The notes under the pieces: model-generated | What the model was told of the DNA's origin: nothing | The model's input: the letters and a program-made list of their open reading frames with translations, nothing else | Databases searched by the model: none | Shown: piece after piece, positions 26,801-33,916 of the stretch | How the letters are laid out: each line of letters opens with the position of its first letter | How positions within the stretch are numbered: the stretch's first letter is position 1 | Position numbers and translations under genes: made by a program | Source of the DNA: Norana najaformis | Lineage: Eukaryota > Annelida > Clitellata > Crassiclitellata > Hormogastridae | Direction: 5' to 3' | DNA length: 64,000 nt | Assembly: GCA_964023275.1 (NCBI GenBank) | Contig: OZ029913.1 | Span: 48,735,976-48,799,975, forward strand

Positions 26801-28632
26801 ACAGAGGAATCACAGCAAGCAACTGAGGACAGGCTGGATGCCACTACCTATCAACAAGGACAGTATGTGGCAGTATATGACAATATAAGACCAAAAGTGG
26901 TATATTGGGGTGACAACAGACCGGTCAGATGAAGAAGAAGATACATTCGTCAAATTCGTGACAAGTACACAGAGGAGGGGAAGCTGTCATCTGACTTGGC
27001 CAAGACATGATGACATATGCTGGGTTCCATTCCAATATGCCCTTTGTTTTGTGCCAGCACCTCGAGCATGCAGTAGTAGCATATGTCAGTACCAGCTGGA
27101 TAATTAAGTATGGAAGACTGTAACAACAAAATTTTCATCTTATGTACAGAAAGATTTTCAAAATATTTCAAAATATATGATGCTGCACCTCGAACACACA
27201 GTAATAGTGCACATCAGTACCAGCTGGACTATTAAGTATGGAACAGGGTAGCAACAAAATTTTCATCTTGTGTACAGAAAAATTTTCAAAATATATGATG
27301 CTGCATGGATATATGACATTATTTTGATATTGTTAGATGTTTGGCAGTTCCACAGAATATTTCATCATATGTACTTTGATAGACCACCAATTAACAGAAA
27401 ATTTTGTTCATAAATTCACTTTAATTATGATATAGAAATGTTTGTTCACCATATTTTTAATAAAAACTACTTAGATATGTTGCATTTTCCATTTTTAAAA
27501 GTAATCACATTTATTTCAAAGTTTTGATATTGATATGTTAGGGTAACAAGTCTGTTAATACCACCCATAACTGCAGCTTGCAATGCCAAAAAACGACCAT
27601 ATTTGACACTCTGTAAACTCCTTAAAACAAAAAACACCATTGGGATTTTGGAACACTTATCAATTGATCTATGCTCTATCAGAAAATGCAATAAAAAATA
27701 ATATTTTGGTGTCCCTTTTTGGGAATATTTTTTCTCTTTGACCCCCCTGACAGATTTGGTGAACTTTGACCTACATTATCCAGCAGATGTGAACAAGTAG
27801 TCAAGTCAAACTCTGCCAAGTAATTGCCAGCCACACAGACAGCGTACATATAAAAATCGACTGCATTGTGCCTGGTACATGTGAAGATATTGATCACTGA
27901 ATATTGCAAAATTTAAAAACAAAATGAATGTGAAGGCACTTTTGACATTTAATATAGCTGAAATCATAGGGTACACAATATTAATAATTATATTTTTGTA
28001 ATCTGCACAAGAAACTGTATAGGAAGAAAAAAATCATCTAAATTGGTCCAACAATTCTCAAAACGTGGACATCATGAAGTTTCGCAAAATACCTTCGGAG
28101 GGTGGGGTCACGGAATCAACAATATCTTGGAAAGTATTTTAAATATTGCAAAAACATTTTGGGTTTTTCCATCGAATACATCTTGCAACATGTGGTTAAA
28201 ATTTCAGCCAATTCTGAGATGGTCAGGTGGGAGGCATTGTTTGAGTTGAGCTGGAATGACCCTGAGTCACGATGCAAAACTGTCATGGGCTCTTAGGCAT
28301 CCACTCCATTGCCTCAAGGAGTGGAATCAACTACCAATGTTTCTTTGAAAGCTCTAACTCTTTTCCGTCCTTCAAAAAATGCCTAAAAACTCACTATTTC
28401 TCACTGGCTTTTAACCATCTGGATATCTAACTAAAATTTTGCTGCCCTGATACAGGGCCTAAATTTTCCAATTATTTGAAATATACATATAAATATCATA
28501 TCTTAAGAAATTTACTGGATTGAAATTTTGTTGATTCATTTTCTCTTCTTCCTCATCATCAGTTGAATATTCTTCAAGAGTTCCATCACTGAAATGCAGA
28601 ATCCGACGTGGAGTTCGTTTCTTTTCTTCCAT
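8656..28632 (-). CDS. FAM177-family gene (partial model, three coding exons)
   Basis: Minus-strand gene. The first recognised coding exon (28516-28632) carries the family signature PRRILHFSDGTLEEYSTD and an acidic run. The next recognised exon (10294-10391) carries CGEKLAWFFGVTSPKYQY, and the last (8656-8838) encodes a charged Glu/Lys-rich coiled-coil-like stretch and the stop. FAM177 proteins are small (about 200 residues in vertebrates); human FAM177A1 is reported as Golgi-associated and its biochemical role is poorly defined. The family has about 25 residues (a WGPYLWFYML-like hydrophobic segment in human) between the first and second exons seen here. The reading phase (one base missing before CT at 10391) also requires such an exon; I did not find it in the 18-kb intron. 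A possible polyadenylation signal ATTAAA lies at 8457-8462. Introns are filled with transposons. Confidence 0.75.
9297..9895 (-). mobile_element. L2-type LINE, C-terminal fragment
   Basis: The minus strand encodes KYEHITPVLKSLHWLPVQQR and LGLIVYKTL, then GERAFSVAGPKFWNSLP, all closely matching the LINE at 42772-44266. An upstream piece (TELLLLGTQHQLKTFKWLK) is joined after an internal deletion near 9700. It lies in the last intron of the FAM177-like gene. Confidence 0.85.
10294..10391 (-). CDS. FAM177-like gene, conserved core exon
   Basis: 98 bases: CT plus 32 codons. The acceptor ...TTTATTTGAG lies just before 10391 and the donor CAG|GTATCT just after 10294. The product ADYCGEKLAWFFGVTSP KYQYILDEIQHRQLQ aligns with the FAM177A1 core around GEKIASVLGISTPKYQY. 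An in-frame TGA immediately upstream supports the acceptor choice. Confidence 0.8.
10600..11075 (+). repeat. Dispersed repeat, copy 1, with pogo/mariner-like end
   Basis: After a TA (10598-10599) the sequence begins CCGTAATATCTCGG and contains repeated GCGCATT/ATAATGCGC-type blocks, typical of the ends of non-autonomous Tc1/mariner-pogo elements. From about 10690 on it is homologous to the reverse complement of 18230-18620, including GCCTGGACTA, AAAATCCACT and TTCGTTTTCGCC. The right end was not found. Confidence 0.5.
11600..11700 (+). mobile_element. Possible LINE 3' tail
   Basis: The stretch AGTCCCAAGCCCGGATAAAG followed by ACGTCGTTAAACAGCAAC resembles 3' tails of RTE-like LINEs seen in invertebrates. 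No coding part is visible. This is a low-confidence call from memory of the motif. The flanks 11080-11600 and 11700-11895 hold nothing recognised beyond a poly-G run at about 11751. Confidence 0.3.
11896..12300 (+). mobile_element. CR1-like LINE C-terminus with a 125-bp nested 3'UTR fragment
   Basis: The plus strand encodes a LINE C-terminal end (PRFRTNVVSGAFSCYAPCIW, then SSFKSLVYTHYF). A 125-bp piece (12163-12287) that looks like the 3' end of another CR1-like LINE (GGGAGCGCCTCTGATGAG, tail CGATTACGATTG) is flanked by the 13-bp repeat ACCCACTATTTCA at 12150-12162 and 12288-12300. This fits insertion of a very short LINE tail. A partial local duplication (CTATCATCATTTAAAT twice) complicates the reading. 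Confidence 0.6.
12301..12994. other. Intronic sequence, nothing recognised
   Basis: About 700 bp inside the large FAM177-like intron with no coding or repeat signature I can name. Confidence 0.4.
12995..13556 (+). mobile_element. CR1-like LINE, 3' end
   Basis: Plus-strand fragments in several frames read as a LINE C-terminus (LNSAARLIGGIPKYGHISSY, then a WLP motif, SRSFAYVGP). They are followed by a 3'UTR with GAGGAGCTTTATAAATTTC and a tail of AATTACA repeats, the same tail type as the copies at 32480-32890 and 16396-17240. Confidence 0.75.
13629..15030 (+). mobile_element. Jockey/CR1-type LINE, RT domain to 3' tail
   Basis: The plus strand encodes SEYLRNRSQYVYFNG, CGVPQGCILGPLLFLIYVNY and the catalytic FADDTN, then SWFRAKKLSLNSEKTNFVIF, KFLGVYLDQNLTRKDHID and the PYLSYCNISW block. 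Later C-terminal pieces end near 14660. The 3'UTR runs to a CAAT-type tail at about 15005-15030. The RT aspartates are present (F-A-D-D), but the frame is broken in several places and the 5' half is missing, so it is a dead 5'-truncated copy. Confidence 0.85.
15037..16395 (-). mobile_element. L2-type LINE 3' fragment, split by an RTE
   Basis: The minus strand carries a decayed L2 C-terminus. The part above 15987 includes the segment corresponding to GPKFWNSL; the part below 15119 continues FRSRLKTYFFSWLIH and the 3'UTR. The two halves join at the point where intact relatives read SLLSFRSKLKTYLF. The gap is exactly the RTE at 15120-15976. Confidence 0.8.
15120..15976 (+). mobile_element. RTE-clade LINE, 5'-truncated, with target duplication
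   Basis: One open frame (to 15951) reads NNLRFADDIDII (the RT active-site FADD), then GLVVNTAKTKTMVFG, a thumb/C-terminal region and the RTE-typical GGKNRRGRPNREWVDDII ending at STYGR. A short 3'UTR ends in GATGATGATGATG. The flanks are near-identical 10-mers GAAATGGCGT (15110-15119) and GAAATGACAT (15977-15986), the target-site duplication. The open frame over 260 codons suggests a fairly young insertion. The endonuclease and first RT motifs are missing because of 5' truncation. Confidence 0.9.
16396..17240 (-). mobile_element. CR1-like LINE, RT C-terminal part and 3'UTR
   Basis: The minus strand reads LNP...IWLGAH near 17200, SVRDLGIILYQTLSLTDHV, RSCLYHLRQLRSI, LVHALICTRTDFGNAAYI, ARLFGGLPKSAHMSTFI, HWLPVSQCIQFKI and SRGFAFVGPSSWNSLPL. 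The 3'UTR has the tail AATTGTGATTGTAAACG at about 16415-16435 (plus-strand sense). It is 5'-truncated and only mildly decayed. Confidence 0.85.
17290..17990. mobile_element. LINE fragments (L2 3'UTR, then CR1-like RT piece)
   Basis: 17290-17420 resembles the 3'UTR of an L2-type LINE in minus orientation (ATCATAATGCCCAAGGCATC; compare 22837-22890). 17560-17990 on plus is a CR1-like RT fragment: QLYANDIQAYLHCPASD followed by HLCLNAS, matching the FFADDILAYLHC ... LCLNPS segment of the LINE at 61043-64000. The catalytic FADD is decayed to YAND. Confidence 0.65.
18230..18620 (-). repeat. Dispersed repeat, copy 2 (reverse of 10690-11075)
   Basis: The reverse complement shares long stretches with 10690-11075, for example GCCTGGACTAGTCTTAG, GTCAAAATCCACTT and GAAATTTATTACGCTTTTCG. 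A short frame starting ATGGCACGATTCGTCGCATT is not conserved in copy 1, so I do not call a gene. Its position next to a truncated L2 copy suggests one interrupted the other. Confidence 0.55.
18640..19250 (-). mobile_element. L2-type LINE, pre-RT fragment
   Basis: The minus strand reads SCLLDTVPTSRLKECF, IMNFSLDEAFF and VHPLLKKPVF. These match the equivalent region of the plus-strand LINE at 42150-42300 (LLKECFDVLG, INFSLHEDSF, VHPLIKKPSL). Only this part of the copy is present. Confidence 0.75.
19251..21349. other. Intronic sequence, mostly unassigned
   Basis: No confident gene. Around 20060-20130 (ATCATAATCTTGAGAATTTC) the sequence resembles a LINE 3'UTR on the minus strand. Around 20930-20990 (PEIAIPQKTTDTETFKHGLK) it resembles a LINE C-terminus. 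Both are too short for a firm call. Confidence 0.35.
22107..24569. mobile_element. hAT-type DNA transposon, non-autonomous, with perfect 8-bp TSD
   Basis: The terminal inverted repeats are CAATGTTCCCTCTAA (left) and its near-complement TTAGAGGAAACATTG (right). Both are flanked by the identical 8-mer CTGACCTG (22099-22106 and 24570-24577), the hAT signature. Alternating CGCGCG/GTGCGC tracts lie just inside the ends, strongest at 24532-24552. No transposase is visible, and the interior is partly filled with LINE fragments (22830-23120 and 23205-23830). The relative at 30900-30945 lacks the insertion. A second copy lies at about 33430-36458. Confidence 0.9.
22830..23830. mobile_element. Two LINE 3' fragments inside the hAT element
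   Basis: 22830-23120 on minus resembles an L2 C-terminus (SLMSFRS, then KTHLFHLAYP) with its 3'UTR. 23205-23830 on plus is a CR1-like C-terminus with the order LFTIQPLHSTRS, ITAQPLWNKLPP, KPKTRLF. It is followed by a CCTGCCTATCTAC-type simple repeat (about 23610-23655) and a tail of TTTACAATTACATTTACG. Confidence 0.65.
24688..28262. mobile_element. Long-armed inverted-repeat transposon, superfamily unassigned
   Basis: A 3575-bp element with ends GGGTCATTC and GAATGACCC, flanked by TGAG on both sides (24684-24687 and 28263-28266). The left arm (24688 to about 26018) and right arm (about 26798-28262) are near-identical inverted copies: a 76-codon frame occurs in both and differs at two residues. 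The right arm carries an extra ~120-bp tandem duplication (about 27060-27310). The plus-strand centre (about 26400-27080) encodes, with frame breaks, FATSLGKSPCDG, GTVKHLATRASLQAAL, QYVAVYDN and WPRHDDICWVPFQYALC. This C-terminal pattern recurs in uncharacterised, repeat-encoded proteins of cnidarians and other invertebrates. The 4-bp TSD is compatible with Sola- or Academ-like groups, but I cannot assign it. Confidence 0.75.
28516..28632 (-). CDS. FAM177-like gene, N-terminal coding exon
   Basis: 39 codons from ATG at 28632 to the donor CCA|GTAAAT at 28516. It holds the family signature HFSDGTLEEYSTD followed by DDEEEE. A splice acceptor (AACCGCAG) ends five bases before the ATG, so this may be the second exon with a 5'UTR exon upstream, or translation may begin further upstream. 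Confidence 0.8.
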
Positions 28633-28739
28633 TTGAACTGCGGTTGCAGAGCGCACAGTGCAAACCTCATAACAGACACACATACAAACATAACAGTAGT
28701 ACCAAAGTTATCAGTGAGAAGGTCCATACAAAGGACCTA

Positions 28740-29490
28740 GAATCTTAATTGTAAGCACACATCTTGTGTAGCACCTCTTCAGCAAAGCTCCTCAGAGGTG
28801 ATCCCTACTTGACAACACAAGACTATTTCCAAATAGAATGGTCTTCAATCAGACTATTTCCAAACAGAATAGTCTTCAATCACTGGTGAAACAGAGGCAG
28901 AGGCAGACACAGGACACAGAGGTCAAGTTGCAAACTGCATGGCAGTCTGTTTCAGTGCAACAGTGATGATGCTACCATGTTGCATTGAGAAATCATGGGA
29001 TGGAGTGACACCCAGGTCCCCTTGAGCTGAAGAGCGGAGATGTGTGGCCATGGACAGACGACACTGAAATAAATATCTCCATAAGACAGGATGGAGCATA
29101 ACCAGCCAGGAAACATGGGGCATCTTATCCTAAGGAACCAACACAATGCAGCTCTTCTGCTATGTAACAGGATATACGACCAAACTTAGGGATCCCCCAG
29201 TTAACCAAGCCACAGCATCTGAAACAGAATGAAGTCAGCTATTGCAAACAAGAGAGGCTTGCATAGAAGGCATTACCATATTCGACTCTAGCGCAACTGA
29301 ATGCATTCACCAGGGTAGAAGCAGCTTTAGGACAGAGCAAGTGACATATAGTGCAAATCTGGCACAAATGAAAAAAGAATATTTGTAATACTGTTTGTGC
29401 TCAGAAAAGGTAAATTCCTGGTCCCGGGTCACAGAAGAATTGTGTTGCACCCGTCAAAATAGGCAGTGATGGTGAAAGCTATAAAAAACC
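28740..29490 (-). mobile_element. CR1-like LINE, C-terminal part and 3'UTR
   Basis: Minus-strand pieces in changing frames follow the CR1-like order: SVLKLLLPW, then ADFILFQ, GGIPKF-like and HWLPLRIR-like segments (decayed), and the 3'UTR with CTGAGGAGCTTTGC and a TTACAATTAAG tail at about 28750. Within it a 31-bp unit is tandemly duplicated (28820-28850 and 28851-28881). Confidence 0.6.
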
Positions 29491-29589
29491 CAGTCTTCAG
29501 CTAAAAATTCAAGTGAGAAGGCATCACTTTTAAGCTTTCAACCTCCACTGATAATCTCCTCGTTTATGCACAAACCACACTTTCTAGGT

Positions 29590-29880
29590 AAAATTTTCTC
29601 TACAGCATTTTAAATACCTTCTTAAATTGTAGGTGGCTCTATATTGGGACCATTAGTGTTCCTAGTTAATACAAATGATTTACCATTAACTGCTAATTCA
29701 GTCTGAATTTATACTATTTGCTGATGACAGCAATGTCTTTTTCTCTGACATGTCTGCCGATTCCCTTGAAAAGAAATTGTGAACTTGAAATAATATTGGT
29801 ACAGTTTAAGGCTAATAAATTATAATTCACTTTAGATAAGACAACATCATCTAAATATTGATCTGAAGGAGCATGTACTA
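29590..29880 (+). mobile_element. Jockey/CR1-type LINE, RT fragment
   Basis: The plus strand reads GSILGPLVFLVNTNDLP, then FADDSNVFFSD across a frame change, and a decayed ANKL..TLDKT segment. It is the same LINE type as 13629-15030. Only the active-site part remains. Confidence 0.65.
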
Positions 29881-30047
29881 ATCTAAATGTAAATGCACAT
29901 GGTTTTCTATAGTTACTGTATGGCCTTGACCCTGCTCAGGTGAGATCCTTCACCATCACTGCTTGTTTGAATGAGCATCATGCCATTTAAGGTCCCCGTG
30001 CACGGATCGTGCTAGCCCGAGATTCAAATCTCTGAAATGAGCCACCT

Positions 30048-31210
30048 TTGGGTTGCAAACTGGGATCATCACACAGAGATGCCTTCAAATTGGACATCTT
30101 CTCATCTAATATCCTGACACAGTTGACCACCAACTACTTCTTTCCAGAATCAGCAAAAACTTTGTGTGTCTGGGACTGCCTTAAACTAGCTAGCTTCTTA
30201 CTTCAGTCACAGCAAGTGGGTATTGGTCCTGCTCGGTATGATCCTTCTTTCTGCACTGATATTGTCCCACAAGGATTTGTCCTTGGTCCCTTATTATTTA
30301 CAATCATCACTTCATCAGTCAGCTGCATGGCCAACTACTTTTGAGTTCAGTTACAGCAGTACGCTGATGACACTCGGCTTTACAATGCTCTGTCACGCAC
30401 TGGTAAGTCAGGCAAAGTATAGGTAGAAGTGTCTCTCTTCTATTCATGCATGCGTGGTTTTGTTTCAATGGTTTGGCCATAAATCCAGATATATCTGAGG
30501 TGATCATACGTCTGTGCTCTCTCCATTCTCTTTCCAGCATGGACCCAGCTGGTACTGATGTCACATTTTCAAACACTTTCATAACACTTGGGGTAATTCT
30601 GAACAGCATTCCCACATTTCGACCTCACATTACAAACCTCTGCAAATCTTGTTTCTATCACATCAGGGCATTACGTCACATCGGATCAGCTCTTACCAAA
30701 GACATGGCTCAAACTGTAGCCTGTTCTCTGGTCTGCTCTTGCCTTGATTACGCGAACTCAGTTTCCACAGGTATCTCAGATCCTGAACTCAAAATGCTTC
30801 AAATCATCCAAAATTCCCCGGTTCGTGTGGTGCTGCACGCACAACTCCTCGGTTAAATTCCTTAATCCTATTAAGCCAGCTGCACTAGCTTCCTGTGGAA
30901 TTTTTGATAAAAATTATGCTAGCCTGTCTGACCTATAAAAACCAAACTATGAGCACTCCTACCTATCTTCAGTCACTAGTCTCTCCCTTCAATACCTCCT
31001 TGCAGCCTACAATCTTCATATCTTCCTAGCCGAGCCACGATGCAGAACTGTCCTGGCTCTCGTGCATTCCAGCTGCCCTGCTGGAATAGAACCAACTACC
31101 AATGCTTCCTCAAAGATCAAATTCTCTTCTTTCAAGAAATGCCTGAAAACTCTACTTCTCACAGGCCTTCAAACATCTGGATATCTGCTTTTCATCTGGC
31201 AACTGACTAA
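30048..31210 (+). mobile_element. L2/CR1-type LINE, RT to C-terminus
   Basis: The plus strand encodes [32 protein letters not shown] (RT active site), FITLGVILNSIPTFRPHI, KSCFYHIRALRHIGSAL, VCSCLDYANSVSTGIS and the later SSFKKCLKTLL. It is 5'-truncated with several frame breaks. It serves here as the uninterrupted relative of the split LINE at 21350-28440. Confidence 0.85.
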
Positions 31211-31359
31211 CTGTGCTTCAGATTCACACTGTGTGATCTTGCGCATGTTAAAAATCGATGTAACAATAATAACGTTATCCACAGCCAAGGTCATCTGGAC
31301 AACAACTGCCGAACATAAAGTCAGGTGTCTTTGATCACCACAAACTTCTTGGATTCTGT

Positions 31360-32390
31360 GCCTCTGTTGTGAATGTTGGTTTGGCATCAAACTGTCCATT
31401 CCAGAGGTTGTCTTCAGTCAGCGCTCCATGAATTCGTTGGACAGCAAAGACCTGGGATACCTGACGTCCAGATTACTCTGTCAACATGCACATATGACTC
31501 TGGAACTCTAGTTGACAGCCACCTGTCACTAACTCCACATATCAATCATCTGACTACTAATGCCTGATACTATCAACCTTCAGTTATATCCTGTTCATCG
31601 TTAGCTCCCCTGTAGACTGTGGATGCCCTGGTGCAGGTATTGGTCACATGTCAACTTGATTACTGCAATGGTACCGGTATTCTTGTGGGTATGCCACAAT
31701 ACCTTTATGACAAACTTCAGTCTGTTCAGTATACAACTGTGTGGCTCACACTTTGCCTGCCAAATTCAGCCAGCATGGCAAATCTGATGAGGTAGGTACC
31801 AGTTACATCACCTGTCTTCCACAGAGTTAACTATAAATTGGCCCTACTTGCTTGTAAATGCCAGCATGGATTGGCACTAGGGCTGTACTGAATAGGTGAT
31901 TATCACTATTCGGCCGAATACGAATAATTGGACCAACTATTCGGCCGAATATGAATATGAATAGTAACAACTGACCTGCTCAAGCCTCAAAGGCTGAAAG
32001 TTAACGTTCAGTCATTGTACACAAAGAATGAGATACTGACACTGTGATACCGCGGTCCAGGCAGTACGCAACACCTGGCTACAACCACAGCATATATTAT
32101 TTTAATGATAGTCCACTCGCTTTAGCAGCCGCATATGCAGAAACGGATGTCACGTGACCATTATTTGTATTCGGTCCGACCGCTACTATTCGGCCGAATA
32201 CCGAATAGCTTCTTGGCCCACTATTCGGCCCCGAAGAGAATATGAAGCGAATGTTCGGTACAGTCCTAATTGGCACTTCTCTCCAGGTTCTGTGTTCCAG
32301 TCACAATAGTTCCCAGTCAGTAGTTTATGCTCGGCCACCAAGTGGAATCCAAAGATTTCTCTTAAGACATTTGGTGTCATAGATTTTAGT
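31360..32390 (+). mobile_element. CR1-like LINE fragment split by a hAT MITE
   Basis: The plus strand reads TLVDSHLSLTPHINHL, QLDYCNGTGILVGMPQYLYD, LQSVQ and the VNYKLALLACKCQHGLA segment. It is then cut by the MITE at 31878-32268 and resumes at 32277. It is decayed and 5'-truncated. Confidence 0.7.
31878..32268. mobile_element. hAT MITE, 391 bp, perfect 8-bp TSD
   Basis: The ends TAGGGCTGTACTGAATA and TTCGGTACAGTCCTA are inverted, and the flanks are identical ATTGGCAC (31870-31877 and 32269-32276). Inside are five copies or near-copies of the palindrome TATTCGGCCGAATA, clustered near both ends. There is no coding capacity. Confidence 0.92.
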
Positions 32391-32394
32391 ATTG

Positions 32395-32890
32395 TAATTG
32401 TACATTTATAAAGCGCCACTTCAAGGATAGACTCATCATGGGCGCTAATTATTCTCCCACTGTGTGGAAATCTCTACTGACCAAGATTGTAATTGTAATT
32501 GTAATCTGACATTTATAAACCGCCACTTCAAGAATAGACTCATCAGAAGCGCTCCCGACCCGAACCAGTGAGACCACTGGCAAATAATACAGACTTCAGG
32601 CGCTTGCGAAACTGCAGAAGAGACAAACTGAGGAATACTAGCGGGAGCTCTCGGGAAAGGCGATTCCAGCTATTGGGTCCAACATAGGCAAAGCTTCTAG
32701 ACTGCGCTGTAGCAGTGCGCATACGAGGGACAGTCAAAAGTCCAAGGGAGGCCGACCGGAGAGTGCTACAGCCTGGAACCAAGGAGACCGAAATGCAGAA
32801 GTCCCTAAGATATGATGGAGCAGAGCCAACAAGACAATTTTGCATAAGCGTTAGGATCTTGAACTGGATACGCTGCTGAATGGTATAATA
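32395..32890 (-). mobile_element. CR1-like LINE 3' ends, one in the other
   Basis: 32480-32890 on minus encodes YTIQQRIQFKILTLMQNCLV, SLGLLTVPRMRT and SRSFAYVGPNSWNRL, then a 3'UTR with GAGCGCTTCTGATGAG and a tail of ATTACA repeats. 32395-32480 is a second, related 3'UTR with its own tail. The adjacent pair suggests insertion of one LINE into the 3'UTR of another. Confidence 0.75.
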
Positions 32891-33129
32891 CACTTTGAAT
32901 AATGGGTTTCAAAAAGAAACTTATTACTCGTGTATTTGCTAGAACTACATAGGTTTCTGGTTCTCTATTGTACGTTGATTCATAGACACTGACAGTGTCT
33001 AATGGTGTATTATGAGGTCATTGCATGTGCCTCTGAGATTGTATTTTAATTGGATGTGTCACAAAAAATGTCCAGGGATGCCCAAAATGCTGAGACAAGA
33101 CCCGAGACACTCAATAGATGCAAATAGGG

Positions 33130-33440
33130 GGTTTGAATTCATCTAGTGTTTTCCGCCCTCTAGCTCCACCTCTACTGAAGCCACCGCCATTCCCCACTGT
33201 GCTTTCTAGGGATCTCTAGGACTGATACTCCATTGGCAGAGCTCCCTCACAGGAGGCCATGGTTTGAATTCATCCAGTGTTTATGCCCTTTAGCCCCACC
33301 CCTACCAAAGCTGTCACTGCATTCAGGGGCAGCTTTGGTTGATGCCACTCCCACAGGGCTGGCAGTGGGCTGATGCTCCCCAGCCTAGGCCTAGCTTTTC
33401 CAACTCTGTGACAGTTTTTGCATGCACAGTCACATACTGC
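33130..33440. repeat. Diverged direct repeat, about 130 bp twice
   Basis: GGTTTGAATTCATCTAGTGT at about 33130 and GGTTTGAATTCATCCAGTGT at about 33261 each open a similar segment (CCCTYTAGCYCCACC, then CYACYRAAGC). Function is unknown; it may be the interior of the following hAT copy. Confidence 0.5.
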
Positions 33441-33916
33441 AAACAACACCTTTGGAATTGTCACGATATGTAAAGCTTCCTTTAACACAATGATTTGCGT
33501 TCTGAACCAATGACAGTGGTTCAGTCTTGATATTATTCGTTTAGCCATCCTGTCTTAAATCATTCCCAAGTTGTTTTTCTAGCCAAAAAGCTGCTGGCAG
33601 ATTATAATATTTGTTTTGCCATTTTATTTAATTGGTTGAATATAAAAAGTATAGAGCTTTCCAGTCAAGTACAATAGTCTGTAAGAATTAAAATACAAAC
33701 CAACAGTAACTGTACTATGAAAACAAAGAGCTACTTAAAATGCAGACCGAGTCACATGGTAAACCCGCAACTACTGACCAGTAGGTGGAGGTATCAGTCA
33801 TGTTTAGGCCTCTGTATCGAGCATCCATCATACAGAGGCTAGAGTTCAGAGTACAGATAGTCTGTACCATGAGACCTTGCGACAACTGGTGACCAGCTAT
33901 TTGGCCAAATGTATTA

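Larger units (their letters stand above)
21350..28440 (+). mobile_element. L2/CR1-type LINE 3' part, split by nested elements
   Basis: Collinear pieces of one LINE, best seen by comparison with its relative at 30590-31160: 21350-21635, about 21990-22106, 24570-24687 and 28267-28440. The relative is continuous across each junction. The gaps contain an unclassified ~350-bp insert (about 21636-21989), a hAT element (22107-24569) and a long inverted-repeat transposon (24688-28262). The last piece encodes the SFPSFKKCLKT C-terminal motif. Confidence 0.75.
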
